Positions 12,519-22,981 of a DNA stretch of 63,546 nt are shown here, in pieces; the first letter of the stretch is position 1, and each line of letters starts with the position of its first letter. This DNA is from Phoronis australis. Lineage: Eukaryota > Phoronida > Phoronidae. The translations under genes were made by a program, and so were the position numbers. The notes below the pieces were generated by a model, which did not search any database, was not told where the DNA came from, and was given only the letters and a program-made list of their open reading frames with translations. Location of the stretch: positions 29,706-93,251 of the forward strand of contig NMRA01000906.1 of the NCBI GenBank assembly GCA_002633005.1, written 5' to 3'.

Positions 12519-12673
12519 CTTTTTGAAAACCGGCTTGCGAAAACAGACAGCGGTAGAAGAAGGATATTGCCAACTGACCCAAGTGACATAGCCGTTGCCA
12601 TCGAAGAAAAGTTGCCATCTAGTCTTCTAAAAAGGTCAGGGAAACATATTGACATGTTGGTGTGCTGGAATGC
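12519..12673 (-). CDS. MFSD4/NaGLT1-type sugar transporter, upstream exon
   Basis: This 155-bp exon follows an acceptor CAATTCCAG at 12674-12675 and ends at donor GTAAAT (12518-12513). It encodes FPDLFRRLDGNFSS followed by a helix (MSLGSVGNILLLPLSVFAS). This fits the family's 'GP.LpdLa.rl' loop after helix 1 and then helix 2. A second possible acceptor lies nine bases further in (CATTCCAG). The exon coding helix 1 and the start methionine was not found in the 900 bp upstream. It may lie near or inside the N gap, so the gene model is incomplete at its 5' end. Confidence 0.7.
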
Positions 12674-13344
12674 CTGGAATTGAAAATATACAGACATAGG
12701 TTATCGTCAATAAGTTGTCTCGTGGCCCTGGGTCTAACAGTTTTCCTCGAAATCCAACTCGAATATTCTTTTTGACATTTTCCGTTTTTGTTTAATACGA
12801 ACTCATACATGTAATAATTGCATGTCACATCCTTGCATAAATACATTATATATTTCGCAAATTGGTGCATTTCGAATGTGATGACCCCTTTACTGGAGCT
12901 ACAAACGAGAGTGAAACTCTAGATTCTTCATGGTATGAATACCCGATCGATGTACTTTATTGTCCCGCAAGTCCAGACAGCTTATTTCCATAGCTTTTGC
13001 GTTGGTGATTGCATAAGGCTAACCAGGTTAAAACAACCGAGTGCGTTCTACTTTTCTTATCAGACAAGGAGCTGAAATCAGTTAGATTTTGACGTGCATA
13101 AACCCATTGGTAGTGTATTGCAGTTATTTTAGGAGTTCACAGGCCCCGACCTAGAAGAAATTGCAACAGAAGGTTTTTTGTATAAATGGCATCTTTGAAT
13201 ATCCCTTGGTGCCAGAAAAAATCTACCGAAATCGGAGTGGCGGGAGTCGGTTTTTCAGGATGGCGGAAAAATGACCGGCCAAACCGGTGTTTACTGCTTT
13301 CTGGCATGTTACTCTCATGTAACAGCTGGAAATTAAAGTCCTTC
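12674..13344. other. No gene; repeat fragment at 13155-13290
   Basis: The stretch 13155-13290 (AAATTGCAACAGAAG ... CTACCGAAATCGGAGTGG) matches 29157-29290 in the same orientation. The remainder is unassigned. Confidence 0.55.
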
Positions 13345-14888
13345 TCTCACGCGTTGTTAACCCTTATTACATGGTTAGAAGATGTTTAAGGATCCAAGAA
13401 GTACCTACCCCATAACTAATACACGATCTGTACTCGAAAACAGTTTAAATGAACGCGCCACTCACGATTCGCACCCGAAGAAACACAGCCATTTTGAACT
13501 TGCCGCGAACCCGGAAGTACAATTCATTCAGGAACCCAGGCCGAGAAAACGCCGTCAGTGCGACTCGAGCAGTGCCTGTACTGTTACCAGCCAGCAAACG
13601 GGGATAAAANNNNNNNNNNNNNNNNNNNNNNNNNNNNNNNNNNNNNNNNNNNNNNNNNNNNNNNNNNNNNNNNNNNNNNNNNNNNNNNNNNNNNNNNNNN
13701 NNNNNNNNNNNNNNNNNNNNNNNNNNNNNNNNNNNNNNNNNNNNNNNNNNNNNNNNNNNNNNNNNNNNNNNNNNNNNNNNNNNNNNNNNNNNNNNNNNNN
13801 NNNNNNNNNNNNNNNNNNNNNNNNNNNNNNNNNNNNNNNNNNNNNNNNNNNNNNNNNNNNNNNNNNNNNNNNNNNNNNNNNNNNNNNNNNNNNNNNNNNN
13901 NNNNNNNNNNNNNNNNNNNNNNNNNNNNNNNNNNNNNNNNNNNNNNNNNNNNNNNNNNNNNNNNNNNNNNNNNNNNNNNNNNNNNNNNNNNNNNNNNNNN
14001 NNNNNNNNNNNNNNNNNNNNNNNNNNNNNNNNNNNNNNNNNNNNNNNNNNNNNNNNNNNNNNNNNNNNNNNNNNNNNNNNNNNNNNNNNNNNNNNNNNNN
14101 NNNNNNNNNNNNNNNNNNNNNNNNNNNNNNNNNNNNNNNNNNNNNNNNNNNNNNNNNNNNNNNNNNNNNNNNNNNNNNNNNNNNNNNNNNNNNNNNNNNN
14201 NNNNNNNNNNNNNNNNNNNNNNNNNNNNNNNNNNNNNNNNNNNNNNNNNNNNNNNNNNNNNNNNNNNNNNNNNNNNNNNNNNNNNNNNNNNNNNNNNNNN
14301 NNNNNNNNNNNNNNNNNNNNNNNNNNNNNNNNNNNNNNNNNNNNNNNNNNNNNNNNNNNNNNNNNNNNNNNNNNNNNNNNNNNNNNNNNNNNNNNNNNNN
14401 NNNNNNNNNNNNNNNNNNNNNNNNNNNNNNNNNNNNNNNNNNNNNNNNNNNNNNNNNNNNNNNNNNNNNNNNNNNNNNNNNNNNNNNNNNNNNNNNNNNN
14501 NNNNNNNNNNNNNNNNNNNNNNNNNNNNNNNNNNNNNNNNNNNNNNNNNNNNNNNNNNNNNNNNNNNNNNNNNNNNNNNNNNNNNNNNNNNNNNNNNNNN
14601 NNNNNNNNAATGAAGACTTTTCGAGCAAGCCATAGCACATTCAGTTATAAGGAAAAATGGCGGCGTTCAGTACAAGTTCCTGAACTGATGAGCCGGAAAT
14701 GTGGGTACGGAAATAACCGATGACAACCGGTAATCATACGCTCAGAGAAAAGGGTCAAATACGGTTGAAAAATCGCTTTTGGCAAGAAAGGCGAAAAGAA
14801 TGTAAAGAAAGGGTGTCGAAAATAAGATTTTATGTAGTAAGTATTTTCGGATACTAGAACCACATGGGCAGTTTGCAACAAGGACTTT
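13345..14888. repeat. Copy 1 of a 2.8-kb direct repeat, interrupted by an assembly gap
   Basis: The left part (13350-13609) aligns with 42733-42990 and the right part (14609-14888) with 45222-45502. Both are at roughly 90 percent identity or better by eye and in the same orientation and order. On the minus strand the left part holds an ETS-like ACTTCCGG, then AAAATGGCGG. It continues as an ATG-initiated frame (MAV.LRVRI) ending in a GTGAGT splice donor, so it looks like a copied promoter plus first exon. Confidence 0.85.
13610..14608. other. Assembly gap, 999 N
   Basis: A run of 999 undetermined bases. The paralogous copy holds about 2.2 kb between the same two anchor points, so the gap length may be a placeholder or the first copy may be shorter. 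Confidence 0.99.
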
Positions 14889-15735
14889 AAAAAATAAAGC
14901 TTGTCATTGATTATATACTTTTCATTACTGGCATACCAACCAAAAGATGCCAATTTTCCGTAAAATAAACCAATATGGCCTACATGGCCGACAAAATGAC
15001 GGTCGAAACGGTAATTTGGTACATGTTGCAAAATTCATTTTCATATTTTTTCCTGAAAATTGCAAAATATCTATGCTTTTGTAAGTTAGACAATTGAAAA
15101 TATCTGGACCTTACAGTTAGTCAGTGGTTGGAGAGAAAACATCGAGATGGTTGACAAAATGGCCGCCAACTCACAAAACCACAATTTACTGCATGTGCAT
15201 TCTGTAAACTTTGTTTGTAACCTGATAACAGTTTACAAAATATCAGTGTACAGTCTACAGTCAGGCTGATTGTTTATATAATTTGTTTTTACGATTTAGA
15301 TTCTAAATGTGGAATTTTAATCACATATTAGATAATTTAACATAAAAACTGGTGTGTTTTCAAAAAAGGCTTTAGGTAAATTTTCATAATAAATTTCACA
15401 CACTCAATTTTTTTCTGTAAAATATATTCACTTGAGGTATCATAAAGAATATTTTTTAGAAAAATAAATAATTGTGGAGGAATTATTGGCTTATTCATTA
15501 CACAAACCCTGAATCATACTGGGCAGGAAGTGGCTTAGTTTGCTCTCAGCAATTGGAGATATTATTAGTTGTTCTCAAGGGTTTCTTCTGCTCCTGAAAC
15601 GAGTGGAGAATTTGGCTGCTGATTGCACCTGAATTTGATGAAAAGTAAATAAATTTTTGTAACAAAAACTTAATTATTAAATGTTAGTTTTATATGCATG
15701 CTTTTTATAGACATGGGTAACTGATTTAAGAGGAA
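14889..15735. other. AT-rich, nothing recognised
   Basis: No gene, repeat pair or RNA was recognised. The stretch contains the common ACAAAATGGCCGCC motif at about 15157. Confidence 0.5.
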
Positions 15736-15739
15736 ATTA

Positions 15740-16554
15740 GTGCCTGCAAACCTAACGATAGTGATCTGCTGTCACTTGTTCTTAGCCTGGCTTGGCGGAT
15801 TGCATACTAGGATGAGCTTTCTGGGATGTATTGGATACGTTATATCAGGCACCGCGTTTCCAGAAGTTCTTGAGACAGTGCATTCACCAAACAGCGTGAT
15901 CCTTATGTTAAATGGAAAAAGTGTGGATGAAGCAGTGAGGGGGTATATGTTGGTACACTCAGCAATGATGCTATTATAACAGCCAGAGCATTCAACACCC
16001 CACTTCCAAATATTGACAGATCAAGTAACAGAAATACAAAACCAATGAATTCACGATTTGAAGAAAGAAGTTCCGGTTCGTCAGAAATTCCAGGAGTACC
16101 GAATGTCACCTACACAGAACATACAGATTCCGTATTAAAATGTGGAGCAATTCAATGCTTGTTCACAAAGGTTGGCTCGTCAGAATACATGGAGACAGAT
16201 TCTTCAGACATCCTAACTGATCACATAACTAGATATGTTTACACTGGGATATGCAATGCACAAGCAGGGTCTTCTGATTCTGAACCTTATTGGATTACAG
16301 TGGCATACCCTCACGAGGGTGCACTTCCGGCTTCCGACATACTGCCACTGATATATTTAAAGACGATTGAATCAGAGTATAAGTCTTCAGAATTCGCAGT
16401 GGCAGAGAATGGTTCGCCGGAAGGATCAGTGACCAGTGATATACTTGCTGATGCTTTGAAGGCTGGTCTGAAGCTATCTGGTGATCTTATTGTCGGCGTG
16501 ACGTCTATGCGCAGCGATGTATACTCTTCGGAGTGTCTTGTAAGAATCCATTAA
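15740..16554 (+). pseudogene. Decayed transposon-associated ORF family, copy 1
   Basis: Two open frames join by a frameshift near 15930-15970. The first (15740-15979) reads GGLHTRMSFLGCIGYVISG, then ETVHSPNSV and MLNGKSVDEAVRGYMLVHSA. The second continues as ARAFNTPLPNIDRSS and runs 169 codons from 16045 to a stop at 16554. From memory, a 'GGFH..MSFLG.IG ... VRGH.LV..AL' pattern recurs in repeated proteins of marine invertebrates, whose function I cannot name. A second fragment of the same sequence lies at 33996-34078. The serine/threonine-rich 16045 frame is otherwise unrecognised. Confidence 0.5.
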
Positions 16555-16948
16555 AATGGAAGCACACAAATCAGACTTGTCCTTGCAAAGTCGAACCAGA
16601 TACAATATATGAAGATGGTTGCTTTACTTTGCAGCTCCTGTTCACAACGTTTATGCAAAATGCGTATTCAGATACATGTACTTGTAACAGATACAGCAAC
16701 TCAACGACACCCATCCAGACGTCTACAGCACCTTTGTTAACGGCCACCATGCCATAAGACGAAGTGACAGATTCTGGGCAGGCGTGTCATATTATCTTGT
16801 AATTGAACAAACACTCATAAAAACATTAATCAAAACGCGGTTTAACTGGAAGCTTCAAAATGGGAGATACGCGGAGTGCACAGCTTTCCTTGCCTACATG
16901 CTCAAGTACATATAAACGGTGCCATGCAGAGTATGACGAAGTTGAGTT
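16555..16948. other. Nothing recognised
   Basis: Sequence between the decayed ORF and the next repeat block. It may belong to the same mobile element, since the order ORF fragment then repeat block recurs around 34-36 kb. Confidence 0.4.
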
Positions 16949-17130
16949 GTGAAACAAGTGAGCAGAATAAAGCATGTACCCAGGCAAGACAGTCGTGGGA
17001 TGACAAAGTCATCCTCAATTCATGAAACCAAGAGCAGAGCCTGGGACATCACGAAACTACATTTGTCTCTTCGTGCCGAAACATGTGCGCTTTTGCCATT
17101 TATGCATGCAAAAGACCTAACTCAAGCGGC
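16949..17130 (+). repeat. Repeat with coding trace, pair of 36057-36180
   Basis: Aligned with 36057-36180 in the same orientation. The best-conserved frame reads KSRAWDITKLHLSL then AETC here and WDINKLQLSL then AETC in the other copy. Similarity is thus kept at protein level and the repeat derives from a coding element, now broken. Confidence 0.6.
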
Positions 17131-17133
17131 GGC

Positions 17134-17345
17134 CATTAAAATCCAAAGCGAGGCTCACTGCGATAAACAAAGCGGAAATTTTCATTGCATGAGTTAAATG
17201 GCCGGTCTTTCGAGTCCAACCTGGATATTAAATCTTAAAATATGTGTCGGTAATTAACCACAGAGACGTAGAAAAATACATTAGAGAACAAGTCAATGCA
17301 CCGAAGAGTTGTCTGACGAAAGGGTATAAGTATTTTTTCGGAAAA
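17134..17345 (+). repeat. Dispersed repeat, pair of 1757-1975
   Basis: Near-identical to 1757-1975 over about 210 bp, same orientation. It directly follows the coding-trace repeat here, but not at the other location. Confidence 0.85.
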
Positions 17346-17356
17346 TTAGCTTCGTA

Positions 17357-17540
17357 GCTAGTAAATGTTAAAGTAGTCTGGAATCCAAACATTGTGTTTG
17401 AAAGCTTAACTCTTTAGCTATAAAATGGCACCACTTTTGTCCCCAAAGACTTCATATTAATGGCACTGGGATGCTTTGAACATGACTTGTTTCACCCTTC
17501 CAACAGATGCCTCTTCCCAGGCATGTACTCGGGCATGATC
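17357..17540 (+). repeat. Partial copy of the 18-kb element, ending at an N
   Basis: Matches 18128-18308 and 24818-25000 (AATGTTAAAGTAGTCTGG through CATGTACTCGGGCATGATC). The match stops exactly at a single N at 17541, whereas the other copies continue into CTCTTTTTTGAACC, which suggests an assembly join. Confidence 0.85.
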
Positions 17541-17541
17541 N

Positions 17542-18055
17542 AGTGTTACACATGAGCCAGCAGTACAGAGTACTTGTCGAGGGATCTCCTGATGTTGAGA
17601 TCTACGCTATCTTCATGTAATACACTTAATTCTGGTCACGCGAACAAAACATTACAACTCACTAACTAGGTCAACTGGGGTCTTCAGTCTTGTATGCATG
17701 AACACCTGACTGACCTATTTTCTATGCAAATTGCCCTGCTGCCCATTTTTGAATTTCATGGTTGGCCAACCCCAATTAAAACTTGAAGACCATTTTCTGG
17801 GCTATGCCTTTTTCTGACCGGTTGAGGTACAGTTTATATGTTGTTATTGGCAACAGCAAACAAGTCTTACAGAAAATTTGAAATAGTAAAACTATTAAAA
17901 CTGAAATGACGAAGGTGGGTACTAAAATATATTAAAATATCCCCATGTATCGAGCGATGCGCTCCTTGTCAAGGGTGTGCTACAGGCTGCTGAATACATG
18001 TGGATAGATCAAAAACTTGACAGCAAGCCTAGTTTAGAAGAATGAAATGCCTACT
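17542..18055. other. Nothing recognised
   Basis: Non-coding stretch between the partial repeat and the left inverted end of the composite element. Confidence 0.5.
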
Positions 18056-18086
18056 ATCAGGAAGAGATAACCAGGAAGGGACAACT
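18056..18086 (+). repeat. Left inverted end, 31 bp
   Basis: Exact inverted match to 22951-22981. The corresponding end of copy B (24757-24787) differs at about three positions. Confidence 0.85.
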
Positions 18087-19660
18087 GTTTTAGTGCACTT
18101 TAACGTATTTTCAAAGGTGATTTCAAAAGTAAATGTTAAAGTAGTCTGGAATCCAAGCATTGTGTTTGAAAGCTTAACTCTTTAGCTATAAAAGGACACC
18201 ACTTTTGTCCCCAAAGACTTCGTATTAATGGCACTGGGATGCTTTGAACATGACTTGTTTTACCCTTCCAAAAGATGCCTCTTCCCAGGCATGTACTCGG
18301 GCATGATCCTCTTTTTTGAACCAACAGATGTCACTAATATATGCAAATGAGGCTCGCATCGTCTACGTCATACGACGTCATACGGTGCGAGCTTCCAATT
18401 TGAACCCTTTGAGTGACTATAGTGAATGACTTGAAACGCAGTTCTATCTGATTGGGCAGATCTAAGAAAATTAAGAACTCATACAAGTCAATGTTCAAAG
18501 AACATTGAATGGTTTCACATGAAAATACATTTAATTGTATTTCGATACGTTTGCATGTGTGTATGCGTGGACTTCGTCATCTTGCTTAAATCCAGATTTA
18601 GAAGCAGGTGTTAGTCAAGAAATTAGCTGCTCCCGCCACGGTGGCCGGTGTCGTGGCGTCGCCGGGAAGTCTGATCCATGCATGCGCAATTCGACGAACT
18701 AATGCTAGTCGCTGGTCAGCTCTGCTATGATTCATGCGCAATTCGACGAACTAATTCTAGTCGCTGGTCAGCTCCGCTATGATTCATTTGAGACGTGCGG
18801 CTTAACTCGAACCTATACCCGTGTTCTGGCTCCAAGGTCGTTTTTTGACCCAGTTTCGGGAAAAGTTCATTTTAATACGGTCATTTCCTGAAGATTTTTT
18901 GGAAAGATATGATCCCGAAATCCTTGGCCTATAGAGCTGTATCAAAATTCCTTGTTGAAACACGGCCACTGGTCCAGCTTCTGCAGGGCGGCTGGGAAAA
19001 TGAACGCGTGTCCCAAAAATGCACACACTTCAACCCCTCAGTGCAGTTCAAGTTCTTTCCCCGTCAATCACTGTGCGCGGATTCTACTGCATGACTACAC
19101 CTTATTTTTAACGTGGGTGCGTCACTGAGTCACAACGTGTCCAGCCTTTGCAGTGTGCACGGGAATGGCAAGCAAACGATTCGGTCTAGAAGAACCTAAA
19201 TTCATTGCACAATACTGGGAACTACAAGCATCAAGGAAGTGCAAAGACAATCTTTCCAAATTTATGAGCAATGACTTGAACTTCTTTTTTGATCTACGGT
19301 TTGTAAATTTTTGAATTTCATTAGTCTAGTTTTTAATTCAATAAAGCATTTAGAGCTGCCCCACATTCAAGAAATACCCCTGTTATCGTTTAGGGTCCTT
19401 CTTTGCGATATGGTGGTCTGATGATGGATCGAATTTTTGCCTTCAGGCTTCAACTAAGTTCAGTGACGCATCGCCATTTCTTACAAGACAGCTTCTGTGC
19501 TGTGCACGAATGTTTTGTGTTTTTGATGAATTTGGAATCTCAACTTCCCCTCATGAGTAGTTGGTAGTGTCATGCCGGAGGTGTACAGAAGGCGCAGTAC
19601 TGAAAAAAGTGAGGGCTAAAGCCCCCTCAGCCCCCCTGTAGTGCACCGCCTATGGACCAC

Positions 19661-20131
19661 TGGAAAACTTGGACTGAATTAATACGCTCCGAAAAACTTT
19701 TGCTTCACAAATTTTCTCGAATTTTCGAAATACATGTATGAATGATTAAGTGCACATTTTCAAGGGCACTTAGACGACCTATGCTGCAAAAACGGAGACC
19801 CTAACAACAATTGTCCTGGCCAGGGCCCTCAAATGGTAAGCCATACACTGATACCGAGTTGTCAATGTTCTCTTGAATTTTCGCTCTGATCAGTATTCGA
19901 AGTCTTTCTTTTTTGTCTTTCCCCAGCCCCACACCTTTGTCGGTTGCCATGGTTTGACCCTGAGGCATGCAATTTTTTTGGGGTGGCACTCGCCCTCCCC
20001 CCGCTTACTAAGGTCCTGATGCAAGGAGTCCATCGTTGGTCCAAGGTCAATGTTGTGTTTCAACACGCATTCGTTGTATAGCTTGAGCATTAAATTAAAG
20101 GTTTAAGAAATACAGTATCAGTTTTGCGCGT
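19661..20131. other. Interior of copy A without a match in copy B
   Basis: This stretch before the Kolobok-like insertion is not found in copy B. Minus-strand frames at 19801-20090 (MLKLYNECVLKHNIDLG...) are lysine-rich and unrecognised. Confidence 0.45.
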
Positions 20132-20135
20132 TTAA

Positions 20136-20408
20136 AGGCGAAGGCAACCTTTTTTCATGTCATTTTTAGCAAAAATAAGGTTCGTTGATTATCCCAGACA
20201 TATTTTTCACTTATTTACTGCTTTTCGTAATTTAATTGATTACTCGTTGTCTACTCCGGAAGTGACGTTTTGGAAGGCAAGAATTTCGCGCCAATTTCTT
20301 TTCATATAGTCTGACTGTGAGAGCAGTCGAGTCAGTCATTGTTCTACCTCGGTTGTGATAAGTTCGGTCGTCGTTTGCTTTTGCTTAGGAGTCAGTCAAC
20401 ATGCCACG
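20136..20408 (+). repeat. Left terminal inverted repeat of the Kolobok-like element
   Basis: Inverted partner of 21160-21433. It contains a mirrored ATG at 20401. Read outward from there it gives MPRCCCVLGCTH, the Cys-x-x-Cys start expected of a THAP domain, which the right-hand coding copy has lost. Confidence 0.85.
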
Positions 20409-20761
20409 CTGTTGCTGCGTACTGGGGTGTACTCATTATTGTCTCACGTACAGAGTAAGAACTGTCCCACTTGCCCGAGTGTCCCGCGACACACTCCCAC
20501 TGAAGAGTGATCTGAGCACCCAAATTGCTTGCATCCCGCCGTGTGACTCCCTCGCCACACACCTGGCACCTTCCAAATAGCTCCAATACAAGTCCACAAT
20601 AAACTTATCAAACTTAGGCTCACCGATCTGTTCATTGGATGACGAACTGTCCTCTTCACTGGGTGTCGAACTGGGCCTGTATTCACTCCCACTACTCAAC
20701 ATCGCTGCAGGACTGCTTACACGCTCTGGGCTCAGAGACAACAGCACAGGGCGAATCACTG

Positions 20762-21167
20762 CTAGTTTCCGAAATTGCACGCAATGGGGTACGTTCGGAG
20801 GCACGGGTGACAGCAGATGAAGTGCCTCCAGTCAGTGTATATAGTGGCCACAGCTCCCGAGGCTTCTCGCTTCAAAAACGCAATTCTCGGGGTTGGCGAC
20901 GGAGCACTGCCGGGAATCGACAGCGACGGTAAGGTACCCTTCTTAAGGCGTTGTTTTGCAGTGACCTTCATCAATTCAGCGTGCATATCTGTCATAATCT
21001 GACGGCAGAAAATGCTTGCCACACACTCGGTAACCCTCCACTGCTTTGTACGTTGCGTGGACGGGTAACGCTGCGTTCTTCACATGAACGAGCTAGCCAA
21101 GTACGCGAAGTGTGTCATCCTTCGGAAAGCGGCGCAAGGTACCCAAAGCGCGTGTGAGACGTGGCAT
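20762..21167 (-). pseudogene. THAP-domain transposase N-terminus, broken
   Basis: The THAP finger pattern C2CH is partly preserved: the second Cys/His pair is in VCGKHF, preceded by RFPKDDTLR. The first Cys pair is missing because the sequence after MPR is deleted. At least one frameshift separates the VCGKHF frame from the following KVTAKQRLKKGTLPSL frame, which ends at 20762. THAP domains bind DNA in P-element and Kolobok transposases. Confidence 0.7.
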
Positions 21168-22024
21168 GTTGACTGACTTGTAAACAAAAGCAAACGACGA
21201 CCGAACTGATCACAACCGAGGTAGAATAATGACTCACTCGACAGCTCTCACAGTCATACTATAATGAAAAGAAATTGGCGCGAAACTCTTGCCTCCCCAA
21301 ACGTCACTTCCGGAGTAGATGACGAGAAATTAATCAAATTACGAAAAGTTGCAATTAAGTGAAAAATTTGTCTGGGATAATCAACGAACCTTATTTGTGC
21401 TAAAAGTGACATGAAAAAAGGTTGCTTTCACCTTTAATTGTGCGTGTAAAAGGGTTTATAGATTCGTACTGAATTTGTTGCTGCAACTTGTCTCATGGGC
21501 CTGTATCCGGCACGTGACCACAAATGTGGACACTAATTCGGCTATTGCGCAAGTCGACTGTAGCAAGGTGGCCAGTGAAAATGTAAGGCAGTGACAACTC
21601 GCATTTCTAGTCTCTTATTATGAAAACCATTGAAGGCAATTACCAGCACCTGCAAACAAGAATTTGGAAGTATGGAGAATTTCAACAGGAGTTAGTTGTA
21701 TACTTAGTCGCGAAGCTACCGACATTCCAGCCACGGTTACTGCCGGTCCTTTGAAGCAATTATAGCACATATATACGAATTTTTAAGAATGGCAAGGGTG
21801 CGTTTTGTGTTGACGGAAATGTCCATGGCGTCAAGGAATTTGAGGCATTTAATGATGAACAACACCTAGCAAAACTAACTTCCAAGTATGCATACTGTGG
21901 CGGAATTAAGAAATACGATTATGGCAGTGCTAACTGTAGCAGAACCACAAAGTGTGCTAAAATGGTAGAAAATTAGGCATAACATTTTTGTAGCCTGAGC
22001 AGATAAAAGGTTGATTGGCGCAAG

Positions 22025-22225
22025 AGAAGGCCGATGTCTTCAATGCTCAGAAAAATTTCGGCAGGCAAGAGACTTGCCAAGAAAACGACACAGTTGAGTC
22101 CGGGCATTCTAAAGGAAGAACTGCAGCCAATTCCAATTATTCGGTGCAACTTCTCTCACCCGACAGTGTTGTTTCACGATACCGCAACCTCAAACAGCGT
22201 CAAAGAAACGAAACGCGGAGGATGA
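22025..22225 (+). pseudogene. Zinc-knuckle-like gag remnant, copy A
   Basis: A frame near 22028 reads CLQCSEKF then RQARDLPRKR; copy B reads CLKCPEN, GRQGDLPRKR and QSKGKYCNQF. The spacing resembles a C-x2-C...H/D...C retroviral-type zinc knuckle as found in BEL/Pao-like gag proteins. Both copies are decayed, with frameshifts. The assignment is inference from pattern only. Confidence 0.35.
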
Positions 22226-22950
22226 GATATTACAGAGTATTAATATTTATTCTTGGATACAGGTGTCCACCTCAAAATTAATTTCCCACGGCCATTCTTT
22301 ATGCCAATAGCAATGTTTTCGTCAACTGAAGAACAGGAATCATGGACATCCCGCACGCTCCGTCTATGGTTCTGACACTTCAAACTTTTGTCAACACGAC
22401 ATGTAGCCGCAGAAAGTTTGATGTTGACCTCATTCTAATCTCTGCAATCCACTGTCAGGGGACGAAAACAATTCAAAGTCCGCTCCTCGAAATAGGGCTT
22501 GCTTAGCTGGAATTCAGAACTGCGGTCATGAGAGTGTTTTCACCTCCTGATTGCGAAGCGATCGAGTGGTATCTTCATCAGCGCGTGCTCTCAGTGGGAG
22601 GTCACCGCTTTATCCACTCAAGCGCTCGACCAACAACTGACGAGAGTCTCAGAACTCCCACATGCAAATTTGATATGCAAATGAGGGAGTACTTGACTAC
22701 TGCGCCATCTATACATCGACGGAAAAGCTTAAATACCCGTGACTGCGTGTGGGAAGTTGCGATTGAGTGCTCTGAAGTCGATATTTTTAAAGTACAATTA
22801 CACCACTGTTTAAGGTTGCAAAGTGAGTTTTTTGATATCCTTCTATAGAAAAAGCTTTAATCTCTCTGATAAAATCATCTGTTTCCTTTTAAACGAAACT
22901 TAAGTCCTGAAATTAGACCGGGGAAGGAGGCCAAAAACGGCGGTTTAGCT

Positions 22951-22981
22951 AGTTGTCCCTTCCTGGTTATCTCTTCCTGAT
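22951..22981 (-). repeat. Right inverted end, 31 bp
   Basis: Exact reverse complement of 18056-18086. No counterpart was seen at the right side of copy B. Confidence 0.85.

Larger units (their letters stand above)
20136..21433 (-). mobile_element. Kolobok-like THAP transposon, internally deleted
   Basis: This 1,298-bp element is flanked by TTAA on both sides (20132-20135, 21434-21437). It has inverted repeats of about 273 bp (20136-20408 and 21160-21433) starting AGGCGAAGGCAACC / AGGTGAAAGCAACC. On the minus strand the coding sequence begins with ATG at 21167, inside the right repeat. It shows the THAP zinc-finger signs FPKD near 21120 and VCGKHF followed by PSDY at 20979-21029. After a frameshift comes a frame including KKGTLPSL. 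Nearer the left end a Cys pair (CQVCGE) and AGHSGKWDS occur in another frame. TTAA duplication plus THAP is the known profile of Kolobok elements. Stops and frameshifts make it dead. Confidence 0.8.
18056..22981. mobile_element. Composite element with 31-bp perfect inverted ends (copy A)
   Basis: Positions 18056-18086 and 22951-22981 are exact reverse complements over 31 bp, beginning ATCAGGAAGAGATAACCAGG. The interior, minus a nested Kolobok-like insertion (20136-21433), is about 3.6 kb. Large parts are duplicated, diverged, at 24757-27860. I saw no target-site duplication at the outer ends. A decayed zinc-knuckle-like stretch (about 22025-22225) suggests derivation from a retroelement gag, which would be unusual inside inverted ends. 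The class is unresolved. Confidence 0.6.

Noticed and set aside
13382-14640. Long open frames of unknown residues
   Set aside because: They are produced by the N gap and carry no information.
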